Part shown: piece after piece, positions 46,001 to 52,881 of the stretch
Position numbering within the stretch: the first letter of the stretch is position 1
Layout of the letters: each line of letters opens with the position of its first letter
DNA from: Gammaproteobacteria bacterium
GTDB taxonomy: Bacteria > Pseudomonadota > Gammaproteobacteria > Competibacterales > Competibacteraceae
Direction of reading: 5' to 3'
DNA: 64,000 bases
NCBI GenBank assembly: GCA_024234995.1
Contig: JACKNF010000013.1
Span: forward strand, 1 to 64,000
Program-made: the position numbers and the translations under genes
Notes under the pieces: generated by a model
What the model was told of the DNA's origin: nothing
The model's input: only the letters and a program-made list of their open reading frames with translations
Database searches by the model: none

Positions 46001-46221
46001 TCCGACAGCCAATGGACCAGCAGGTAAGTCACCAGACCCTCGGTGAATACCACTGCCGCTGATAACGGTTTAATCAGTAGCAGAGGGGTCAGGTAGCCGG
46101 GCACAACCAGCCCCGACAGATTCCAGCCGAAGCGCAGGGTGAAAAACACCGAAAGCATGACGCCCACCCAGACCGTGGTGATCACGGAACTGGCGAGGGC
46201 ATCGGGAAACAATGGGATCAC
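43009..46221 (-). CDS. Tandem CapC/PgsC-like membrane protein with hydrolase-like C-terminus
   Basis: A 1070-residue protein. CapC/PgsC, the membrane subunit of poly-gamma-glutamate synthase, is about 150 residues. Here two CapC-like modules occur in one N-terminal membrane region of some ten helices: module 1 about 20-110 (LSGLVVPGYLTPLLLIKP ... FGRDRFFALILVS) and module 2 about 205-300 (YGWEFNGILIPSLLALQ ... EGPRELLFFFNIAFVYK). From about 365 on the chain is soluble and holds two diverged copies of one domain: 460-540 (WGIYVVDLQ...LLVEVPAPLEERGALT) and 753-930 (WGAYVFRLG...YLVQIPHPLFEINTLE). They resemble the 281-residue protein at 39503. The start is GTG with AGGGGA 8 bases upstream. The gene lies 42 bases after a receiver gene. 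Confidence 0.82.
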   Translation of the reverse strand: MIPLFPDALASSVITTVWVGVMLSVFFTLRFGWNLSGLVVPGYLTPLLLIKPLSAAVVFTEGLVTYLLVHWLSERLSRFGGWSSLFGRDRFFALILVSVAVRLLGDGWLLPWAGQWWNQYFQQDFDYRSDLHSFGLIVVSLIANQFWKTGVRAGLLPVIVSVGLTYLIVRYGLLEFTNFSIGSLSYSYNDLAASLLATPKAYIILLTTAWIASRMNLHYGWEFNGILIPSLLALQWYDPIKILTSFTEAFIILGLARGLLAIPMIARLHLEGPRELLFFFNIAFVYKMALGWLLPLIWPTVPAADAYGFGYLLTTLIALRMHDKDIIARLTRATLQTSLVAAGIASLAGFALTLLPGVPMGVREPPSANVSIIAADQTLTAMLSDDHVELNRPRREGTAPVPLPGEVNAFRSGIEQLRIYLDTGDAARLKDAARQLDAAHYQIYRIEQRYLYLRERTPAYGWGIYVVDLQASGDLLVEVPAPLEERGALTAGGGLFSALQGRALAIAGAKRMVNLDRSLDVLTSRQTLFQAFHDVMARWNVLQVRGYDSRNTAAMAGLSASRYAAGGTQPPTTLWVRASLPPGLDLARLKSLVGELAVRWETTPLPNLQRDATRSGFAELVLDRSDLRRLMARATVGATETPLHVGELRIDGYLQEWLLTGKARIAERGTSLYRPPLLEELLYIDEEILTPLLGLIRTGYRGGVWTEEGLLTLRALASAASAVGYRLSRYQHRLSGQEYLLLAEEETRRPRRYWGAYVFRLGEGPGYLVQIPHPLFEINTLEYGLWLFEQLQADVLLLAGAHPETNPDGSADVLNPGYPLSLFSLVNQVVMREAGSRPMLAAGVRAYGIRPGEPSPSKDVLLSWHDGASRRETLDALGQRLVAALEADGLTFEFLSGAPYAVGFQASSVLQARYLNAAAHKAFCLLWLSPLVRASYRQQGENLLQQTQFEALSIPTRHANLDRQIAGLTLTAELPPQAWREALQAYVEQRDIVALRQLQSWPAYRYLRLIDQDTQMAFLLTLDVYGRLAVVTNLAPRQPEEWVVADQPPAAEQIMRFKSRQAGWLRFAPP

Positions 46222-46263
46222 GGACTATTCCCCTGGGCCATCGAATGACGTATCCAGGGCCGG

Positions 46264-46632
46264 TCAGCCGGGCAGCAGTTTGACAACCTGTTCGAGCAGT
46301 TCAGGCAAGGATATGGGTTTGAATAGAACCGCGCTAGCGCCCGCACTCAGAATCCGTCCCTGGCGATTGGGTTGCTTGATACTGGTCAGTGCCAGCACAG
46401 GCATATCCGGGTGGTGCTGGTTACGCCAGCTCAAGAACTGTAAGCCATCCATCACCGGCATCATGATGTCCAAAATCACCAGATGAGGCCGCCAAGATCC
46501 GAGCAGTTCCAAACCTTTTTGACCGTTCTCTGCCTCGCGCAACACATACTTCTCTTCTAAACTCAAGCTAATCAGGCGTCGAATCAAGGCTTCATCCTCA
46601 ATGATCAGGATGCGTTTTCCACTGCCGCTCAT
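46264..46632 (-). CDS. Single-domain response regulator
   Basis: A 122-residue receiver: acidic pair in IIEDEALIR, phospho-Asp in LVILDIMMPVMDGLQFL, Thr in LALTSIK, Lys in LFKPISLPEL. It has no output domain. It lies 30 bases after the CHASE2 protein gene and 42 bases before the CapC-like gene on the same strand, so it is probably translated from the exopolymer message. Because the neighbouring CHASE2 protein seems unable to donate phosphate, its donor may be the hybrid kinase encoded at 26887-29634. Confidence 0.93.
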   Translation of the reverse strand: MSGSGKRILIIEDEALIRRLISLSLEEKYVLREAENGQKGLELLGSWRPHLVILDIMMPVMDGLQFLSWRNQHHPDMPVLALTSIKQPNRQGRILSAGASAVLFKPISLPELLEQVVKLLPG

Positions 46633-46662
46633 TGATCATTTATCCTTTGATGATGGGTAATG

Positions 46663-49359
46663 CTAGATAAAACACCGCAATTTCAACTCGAAACAGATGC
46701 CTTCACCCAGCGTGCTTGCCCCCGTCAGTTCACCGGACCATTGAGTCATCTGGCGAATCCCAGTCCGTAATTTTTTAAATGCCGGTGTGAGATCATCAAC
46801 GCTACCTGTCAGGTAGTCCTGAAAACGCGAATTGGGCATACCAAAGCCTTGATTGCTGAGTGTGCATGTAATGGTTTGTTCTTGTTCAATCATGGTGATT
46901 GACAGGGTGCTACCGGTGATCGCGTCATCAATCAGGATCGTCAGCAGCATCTTCAATAGTTCCCGCAGTAAATTCGGCTCTGCCAGTACCAGACTCACTA
47001 ATTCCGGTAATCGGGCCTCGATTTTTAATTGACGTTCTTTAATCTGGTCAGAGGCCGCATCCAGAGTCGCATGGATGGCTTCCAGCAACTCCACCGGATA
47101 AGAGTCTTCAATCTGCTGAAGCTCTATCAAGTCTTTGAAAAGATAGTCTTGCGCTTGATCAACAAGACGGATAGCATCATCCACTTGCTGCTTCAGCATA
47201 TCCAATACATCATTGGAGGCCGGCTGATCTCCGGAATTCAGTAAATCTGCCGCTAGCAAAATAGTCTGTAAATCATTGCGTAACTGAAAATAGATGTGCT
47301 CCATAAAACCGCTTTTCATGACACTTAAATCATGCAAACTGGTCACATCAACCAGCTCAATCAGAATGCCGCGTAACTGAAAAGGGGCCACTTCTCCCGC
47401 TTCAAGCTGCTGGGGATTAATCACCACGGGCCTGACATGCAGCAGATAGTGATAACGCGGATTATCGGGAAGGTGGGCAGGAAGTGTCGTGGCTTTATGG
47501 TCGGTGAAGACCTGGCGGAGAATACGTTGACTATCAGCCATCGGTAATTGGCAAAGCAGGCACAGTAAATCCAGGGCGGTGATTTGATAAATCAGGATGT
47601 GCTCCTTTTTCATCAATTCTTCCATAGTGTGATTAACCTGGATCACGCTCCCAAATGGATTGTAAAAAACGGCTGCAATCCCGATGCTATCGAATATTTG
47701 CTCTAATCCCAGCAATCGCCGTTGATAAACAGCAATATTCTGTTTCAGCGTGCCATGAAAATTTTCACCGCCTTTCAGTCTCAAATAAAGAAATACATCA
47801 TGAATTTTATCGATTTTCTGTTGTTGGAGCCATTGCTGGCGGTGATAGATCATCTCGGCGATTTGTACGCTGAATTCGTTTACGATGCTAAAAAATTCGG
47901 GAACATGCGTATTCTTGCCGGCCGGCAGTCCCATCACCCAAAAACCCAGTACCTCACCGCCAAATACCAATGGCGTTAGATATTGTTCATAATCAACATT
48001 CAGGCGCAAGAAGAGCCGTTTTTGCAGCCGCACCAGCCGATTTTCAGCCATCGCCTCGCTATAGGGAAGCCGGCGATAATCACGGCGGCGCTCGTCGATA
48101 TCGGCCAGGCTGCAATTCAGCGCGATGATCTCCTTGACGTAATACTGGCCCGGAAGGCGCTCCAGAAAAATCAGCCAGCTCAGATCCAGAGTCTGCTTGA
48201 CGAAATTGACGACTTGCGCCCAAGGCTCGGCATCGGTGTAAAAGCCGGGAATTTGGCGTTTTTCATGCGACTGACCCGATAACTCCATAATCAACCGGCG
48301 CGTCGTCGCTTCCTCGACGCGAAACTTATAATGTGATACGAGAATAAAAGTTGCGATCTGAACGACCACCAGGGCTGTCACCGGAGGCCAGAGCAAAAAC
48401 CAGGCCGGCAACAACCAGCCACTCACTGCATAAACGCCCGCAGCAGCCCCCGTCAGCAAAATTCCGAACTGGTAGCGGCCCAGTTGATACAGCACCACAT
48501 TGACGGTGCTAACCAGTAACAGAATGACCAGCTGCCATCCCTCCGGCATGGGATGAACCGTCTGTTGCCCCAGCAAGGTCTGCAAAGCAAATCCTTGAAA
48601 AACCAGCGGGGAGATTCCAGGGTTTCCGCCACGGTCAATAGGCGTATGCAAACCGGGGTTATGGGCGGCTAATGCCGGTCCGATCAGCACACTCTTTCCC
48701 CGGACTAGCTCGGGGATCAATTCGCCGGCCAGCAGGCGAGGCAAGGCAACAACTGGCAGATAATCCAGCCCGCCGCTGAAATCCACCCAGTAGTCTGATT
48801 CCGGAAATGGCTGATCCTGCCCCATCATTTGTTTTGCTGCCTGGGTCTCTAAAATTGGATAGTTCTGACTCCCAAGCTGATAATAGGCATGATTGCGCCG
48901 ATAAACGCCGCTATCCGCGGGTGGAATGACGACGGCGCCAAAGATCAGCCGGTGTTCGGCTCCTTGGGCAGCCGGTGGCCAAGGCGCCATATCTATTGCA
49001 TCGGATTGAACGGAAAATTGCGGAAACCGGCCAAATACGAGATTGCCCAACTGGACCGCCCGTTCGTAGAAGCGGCTCGAAACATGCTGGGGGGTAAAAG
49101 TAAAGACAATCTGACGGGCGCCGAGTGCCTCCAGCGTTTCGATCGCATCCAGCCATGTGGAATCGCCCGCTGCAAGCTCGTCTTCATTGGCTGTGATCAG
49201 CAGAACAGACGGTGTATCGGGTGGGCGTGAGCCATAGCGAACCGCCATATCGTAGACTTGGGCGTCATAAAGATCGAACAGGCCAAGCACGTTAAGGCTC
49301 CAGGCGCCGATGGCCGACACCAAGGTAATGAGGATGGCCGGATAAGGAAAATTACGCAT
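46663..49359 (-). CDS. CHASE2 sensor with degenerate histidine-kinase module
   Basis: An 898-residue membrane sensor. An N-terminal helix (8-27) is followed by a periplasmic CHASE2 domain (about 30-265), three membrane helices (about 277-350), a cytoplasmic region with a PAS-like segment (about 545-660), and a C-terminal kinase-shaped module (675-898). In the H-box position the sequence is FMEHIYFQLRNDLQTILL: the HELRTPL pattern aligns with FQLRNDL, putting Phe691 where the phospho-histidine should be. The N-box (LLTILIDDAITGS) lacks Asn and G1 (LSNQGFGMP) lacks its Asp. Catalysis is therefore doubtful, and it may act as an allosteric pseudokinase. A GGGTGG ribosome site precedes the ATG. It lies 29 bases after the PEP-CTERM gene. 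Confidence 0.85.
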   Translation of the reverse strand: MRNFPYPAILITLVSAIGAWSLNVLGLFDLYDAQVYDMAVRYGSRPPDTPSVLLITANEDELAAGDSTWLDAIETLEALGARQIVFTFTPQHVSSRFYERAVQLGNLVFGRFPQFSVQSDAIDMAPWPPAAQGAEHRLIFGAVVIPPADSGVYRRNHAYYQLGSQNYPILETQAAKQMMGQDQPFPESDYWVDFSGGLDYLPVVALPRLLAGELIPELVRGKSVLIGPALAAHNPGLHTPIDRGGNPGISPLVFQGFALQTLLGQQTVHPMPEGWQLVILLLVSTVNVVLYQLGRYQFGILLTGAAAGVYAVSGWLLPAWFLLWPPVTALVVVQIATFILVSHYKFRVEEATTRRLIMELSGQSHEKRQIPGFYTDAEPWAQVVNFVKQTLDLSWLIFLERLPGQYYVKEIIALNCSLADIDERRRDYRRLPYSEAMAENRLVRLQKRLFLRLNVDYEQYLTPLVFGGEVLGFWVMGLPAGKNTHVPEFFSIVNEFSVQIAEMIYHRQQWLQQQKIDKIHDVFLYLRLKGGENFHGTLKQNIAVYQRRLLGLEQIFDSIGIAAVFYNPFGSVIQVNHTMEELMKKEHILIYQITALDLLCLLCQLPMADSQRILRQVFTDHKATTLPAHLPDNPRYHYLLHVRPVVINPQQLEAGEVAPFQLRGILIELVDVTSLHDLSVMKSGFMEHIYFQLRNDLQTILLAADLLNSGDQPASNDVLDMLKQQVDDAIRLVDQAQDYLFKDLIELQQIEDSYPVELLEAIHATLDAASDQIKERQLKIEARLPELVSLVLAEPNLLRELLKMLLTILIDDAITGSTLSITMIEQEQTITCTLSNQGFGMPNSRFQDYLTGSVDDLTPAFKKLRTGIRQMTQWSGELTGASTLGEGICFELKLRCFI

Positions 49360-49388
49360 CCAGCCACCCTTTTATGGAATTTTTTCTT

Positions 49389-50177
49389 TTATGATTCAAT
49401 GCTATTCTTGTGCCGTCGCCACAGCAGACCTCCCCAACCCGCCAGCATCAAACTCAGGCTGGCAGGCTCCGGGATGCCACGCACTTGATGAGCGGCGGCA
49501 ATCGTCATGTCATCGAACGCAAAACCGTCATTCACATTATCTCCTGGCTTGGTGTCTATCAAGCTAAAGCTCACGCGGGTAAACCGTTCCGAGGGGGTCT
49601 TGGCGATCAGCCCATAGTAGAATACGGCACCATTCGCTTTGCTGGACACGGTGTGGCCGATCGAGAATGTATTGATCCAATGATCGCCATTGAAAAGGGA
49701 CAAGGCCAATCGCCCGCCGGCATCACCGATATCGATGCCATGAAAGCCAAAAGCGGCTATAGGAACGTCAAATTTGATTTCAAAGCCCTTATCTTTTGTA
49801 TTCGAAGTAACCACCGACCAATAATTGGTTCCTGAAGTCGCATAACGGCCCAGGCCATTGGTTTTTCCTGATTCTATCGTTCGCACCAACCCATCGCCAG
49901 TCAGAATGGCATCGCCCGAATCCGGAAACGTGATCGTTAACGGACCGCCTTTACCATCAGAAAAACTCTCGAAATCTTCGATGGCTGGAGTATTTATCAA
50001 GGCGAGAAAGCTGGATTGCGCGGCGGTCGCGCCCGGAAAGCTGCTTAACGGATGATCGCTGCTTCCGTTCAGATCCTCCCCGAAATAGATCAGATAGGCG
50101 TGTGCTGGCGTGAACCAGAAAAATAGCATGTATATAACACTCAGCTTAAAAAGCCGCATTAGCATTGATCTTTTCAT
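49389..50177 (-). CDS. PEP-CTERM sorting-domain exported protein
   Basis: A 262-residue exported protein. The signal peptide starts at MKRSMLMRLFKLSVIYM and ends near THAY-like APAHAYL (about 25). The middle (about 60-220) is a beta-rich domain with EDFESFSDGKGGPLTITF, GFGFHGIDIGDAGG-type loops and DDMTIAAA. The C-terminus is a PEP-CTERM signal: IPEPASLSLMLAGWGGLLWRRHKN, i.e. PEP, a hydrophobic helix and an Arg-rich tail. Proteins with this tag are processed by exosortase and are typically linked to exopolymer/floc formation. No exosortase gene is in the window. The start is chosen at 50177; the frame is open to 50240 without a good site. It lies directly upstream of the exopolymer run, same strand. 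Confidence 0.88.
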   Translation of the reverse strand: MKRSMLMRLFKLSVIYMLFFWFTPAHAYLIYFGEDLNGSSDHPLSSFPGATAAQSSFLALINTPAIEDFESFSDGKGGPLTITFPDSGDAILTGDGLVRTIESGKTNGLGRYATSGTNYWSVVTSNTKDKGFEIKFDVPIAAFGFHGIDIGDAGGRLALSLFNGDHWINTFSIGHTVSSKANGAVFYYGLIAKTPSERFTRVSFSLIDTKPGDNVNDGFAFDDMTIAAAHQVRGIPEPASLSLMLAGWGGLLWRRHKNSIES

Positions 50178-50244
50178 CAAATTTTTTCCGCGGGAAATCC
50201 CGGTTCTTGGACCAGGCAAAGAGAGCAAGCCGTAAAACACACGG

Positions 50245-50250
50245 TATAAT
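50245..50250 (+). promoter_or_regulatory. Candidate -10 element for the aminotransferase gene
   Basis: A perfect TATAAT lies 31 bases before the ATG at 50281 in the 103-base AT-rich gap between two divergent genes. No convincing -35 hexamer is seen at 17 bases spacing. The opposite strand of the same gap must promote the PEP-CTERM gene, and perhaps the whole 25-kb minus-strand run. Confidence 0.3.
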
Positions 50251-50280
50251 CACACCAAAATAGTATATTAAGCAAAAATT

Positions 50281-51774
50281 ATGCCTTACAATTCACCATT
50301 AAACGACATAAAGAAAGATTTCCGGGGTATCACCACTCGCTACTGCTTGGCCAACGGACGCGAGACGGGCCGTCATTACCTGGATTCTGCCGCTTCAACA
50401 CTGGAGATGAAGTGCGCCCGGCAGGTCACGGACGAGTTATTACGCCACTATGCAAACACCCACAGTCAGGCGCACTTCTCCGCCCGGATTGTGAACGATG
50501 CCTATCACTGGGCACACCAGCAGGTGCTGAATTTTGTCAGGCCCGGTGATTCAAGACGTCACATCGCCTGCCTTGCCGGGGCAGGCAGTACGGCCCTCTT
50601 AAACCGGCTGGCGCGTATGCTCACGGCCCGGCGTCCCGAACGGAACATTGTGCTGGTTTCACTGATGGAACACCACGCTAATGATCTACCGCATCGCAAA
50701 CACGCGCGCGGCGCCGTTCACATCCCGCTGACGGGCCAAGCACCGGCGCTGGGTGCAATCGACCTTACCGCGCTAGAGCGGTTGCTGAAGCAATATCAAG
50801 ACCGGGTTAACTACATCGCTGTATCGGCAGCCAGTAACGTCACCGGCATTGTCAACCCAGTCCACGACATCGCCGCACTGGCTCACGCCTACGATGCTTG
50901 GGTGGTGGTGGATGCTTCGCAGTTCATTGCGCATGCCCCGCTAGCCCTTAGCGATAACGGGACAGCCGAACGGGAGCTGGATGCCGTGGCATTCTCTGGC
51001 CACAAACTCTATGCGCCTGGCTCACCCGGCGTTATGGTGGTACGGCAGATCTTGCTGGAGGGCCAGGAACCCGACGAGCTGGGCGGCGGCATGGTGGAGG
51101 ATGTCAGCCTGAGCAGCTACCAAATCACCGGCCATTTCCCGGATCGCGAAGAAGCTGGCACACCTAACATCCCCGGTGCGGTGCAGCTTGGGGCGGTATT
51201 GAACGTGCTGCAACGGATCGGCATGGATTCGATCCATGCCGCTGAGCAACGGCTGTTACGGCGTCTGCTGACCGGACTGCTCGCTATTCCAGGCGTGCGC
51301 ATCTATGGCGACCCTGATCTTGATCGTACCGCACGGCTGGGCGTCGTTTCCTTCAATCTGGCTGGATTAGAACATGGATTGACCGCGGCGATGTTGAACG
51401 ATTATCACAATGTAGCCGTTCGCAATGGCTGTTTCTGCGCCCATCCTTATGTTCGTGAGCTGCTCAAACCGGAATTGTGGGAACTGGAACTTGATCCCGA
51501 TGCGGACGATGCAGACGCGCTGATCAAACCGTGGCAAGGCATGGTGCGCGCCAGTCTAGGGTTGTATTCCACGGATGAGGATATCGATGCGTTGCTGAAC
51601 GGTGTCCACGATCTGCTCGCCAACCCCGCGTACTACCGCACTCAATACCAAGGTGACGGTGCCGGGAACTTCCGCCACCGCAGTTTCACCGTTTCAGCCA
51701 AATCGCTGTTTGATCCTGAAGCGATGCTTGATCAAGCTTTGGCGTCTCTGAGCGTCAGCACTGACGTGCTATAG
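50281..51774 (+). CDS. Class V aminotransferase / cysteine-desulfurase-like PLP enzyme
   Basis: A 497-residue PLP enzyme. Fold signatures: YLDSAASTLEMK at the N-terminus, NTHSQAHFSARIVNDAYHWAHQQV, VSAASNVTGIVNPVHDI, VVVDASQFIAHAPLAL, and the PLP lysine in AVAFSGHKLYAPGSPGVM. Late motif GTPNIPGAVQLGAVL and VRNGCFCAHPYVRELL follow; the latter holds a Cys in the position of the SufS/IscS active-site loop. It is longer than SufS/CsdA (about 410) by some 85 residues, with an extra C-terminal part (DEDIDALLNGVHDLL and beyond). Substrate unknown; cysteine desulfurase or another beta-eliminating lyase are both possible. It lacks a clear Shine-Dalgarno. The next gene begins 38 bases downstream. Confidence 0.85.
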   Translation: MPYNSPLNDIKKDFRGITTRYCLANGRETGRHYLDSAASTLEMKCARQVTDELLRHYANTHSQAHFSARIVNDAYHWAHQQVLNFVRPGDSRRHIACLAGAGSTALLNRLARMLTARRPERNIVLVSLMEHHANDLPHRKHARGAVHIPLTGQAPALGAIDLTALERLLKQYQDRVNYIAVSAASNVTGIVNPVHDIAALAHAYDAWVVVDASQFIAHAPLALSDNGTAERELDAVAFSGHKLYAPGSPGVMVVRQILLEGQEPDELGGGMVEDVSLSSYQITGHFPDREEAGTPNIPGAVQLGAVLNVLQRIGMDSIHAAEQRLLRRLLTGLLAIPGVRIYGDPDLDRTARLGVVSFNLAGLEHGLTAAMLNDYHNVAVRNGCFCAHPYVRELLKPELWELELDPDADDADALIKPWQGMVRASLGLYSTDEDIDALLNGVHDLLANPAYYRTQYQGDGAGNFRHRSFTVSAKSLFDPEAMLDQALASLSVSTDVL

Positions 51775-51812
51775 TTAGCAGTATCACCTGCTACCGGAAT
51801 CACCCCGCCGCC

Positions 51813-51947
51813 ATGCCTGACTCTCTGCGCAAGTTCATTGGTTTATTGCTAATTTTCGCTGCGGTAGGCGTCGCCTCCTGTCAAGCGCTGATCGCCTCCT
51901 GCTCGCCCAGCGCCACCGCTGCGCCGGTACTGCACACACCGCGCTGA
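51813..51947 (+). CDS. Tiny putative lipoprotein (44 aa)
   Basis: ATG to TGA encodes 44 residues: a basic start (MPDSLRKF), a hydrophobic core (IGLLLIFAAVGVASC) and a lipobox VASC at about 20-23, then a short Ala/Pro/Ser-rich tail. If real, lipidation at Cys23 would leave a 22-residue lipopeptide. Its stop is 16 bases before the XpaC-like gene, so co-translation is plausible. There is no good ribosome site, so confidence is limited. Confidence 0.45.
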   Translation: MPDSLRKFIGLLLIFAAVGVASCQALIASCSPSATAAPVLHTPR

Positions 51948-51963
51948 TTAAGGAACCGCAATC

Positions 51964-52881
51964 ATGGGCCGCTTTATCCTGCTGGCCAGCGTCATCCTAA
52001 TCCCCTTCACCGCCCTCTTTTTGTTGATCAAACAGACGATTCAAACTATGGCCGAACGCTACCGTCTGCCCTCTGGCCAGCTTCCTTCTACTAAAGGATT
52101 GCTGATGTTTCTGTTACCGTTGCCCGTCCTGGCTGCCGCTCTGATGTCACTAGCCCGGGGGCAGCTCGGCCCCTTGATTGGCGACGCTGCCGGTTATGGA
52201 TTGTTTTTAGCCGGGGCCCTGCTATTGCGGCGTGGTCTGCTGTCGCAAAGCGAATACGATCGCCGCCGGATCGCCAAAACACCTTGGCCGTTCAAGACCT
52301 TAGGCAGCGGATTGATTGCCTTAGCCACTGGCGTCACTGCTTGGCTGGGCGTTGGCCATCATCCAGCCATCGGTGGCGCTTTTAGTCTGGTAGCCTTCCT
52401 CGGCTGTTATCTGTGTTACGGCTTCGATCCGCGTTCGGCCAAGCGATTCACCGATGGCTATGGTGTGGATGCGACCGAACACGTCCTGAAGGCGCTGGCG
52501 CAGGCCGAATGCAGTATTACCGCTATTGAAGAGGCAGCGCGTGACATCCGCAACGCTGAACTGAATGCCCGGTTACAGCGCATTGCGCAACTAGCCCGGG
52601 ACATCCTGAAAATGCTGGAGGAAGATCCTCGCGATTTACGCCGCGCCCGCAAGTTCCTAAACGTCTACCTGGACGGCGCGCAGAAGGTCACCGAAGGTTA
52701 CGCAAAAACCCACAGCCGGGTCGCTGCACCGGAACTTGATGATAATTTCCGGCGGGTGCTGGCCACGATTGAGGAAGTCTTTCAGGAACAGCAACAAAAG
52801 CTGCTGGAAAGCGACCTGACTGATCTCGACATCCAGATTGAGGTATTAACCGCTCAATTGAAACGGGAGGGAGTTATTTAG
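51964..52881 (+). CDS. XpaC-like (5-bromo-4-chloroindolyl phosphate hydrolysis) protein
   Basis: A 305-residue protein. The N-terminal third has membrane helices at about 3-22, 42-60, 64-85 and a pair at about 108-145. The C-terminal half is soluble, helical and charged (DATEHVLKALAQAECSI, RLQRIAQLARDILKMLEEDP, RRARKFLNVYLDGAQKVTEGY), ending in a coiled coil. This is the layout of the XpaC family, often found beside telA. The name refers to a screening phenotype, and a true phosphatase activity is not established. AAGGAACC precedes the ATG. The stop overlaps the convergent HlyD-like gene by 8 bases. Preceded by a tiny lipoprotein and a PLP enzyme on the same strand. Confidence 0.8.
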   Translation: MGRFILLASVILIPFTALFLLIKQTIQTMAERYRLPSGQLPSTKGLLMFLLPLPVLAAALMSLARGQLGPLIGDAAGYGLFLAGALLLRRGLLSQSEYDRRRIAKTPWPFKTLGSGLIALATGVTAWLGVGHHPAIGGAFSLVAFLGCYLCYGFDPRSAKRFTDGYGVDATEHVLKALAQAECSITAIEEAARDIRNAELNARLQRIAQLARDILKMLEEDPRDLRRARKFLNVYLDGAQKVTEGYAKTHSRVAAPELDDNFRRVLATIEEVFQEQQQKLLESDLTDLDIQIEVLTAQLKREGVI

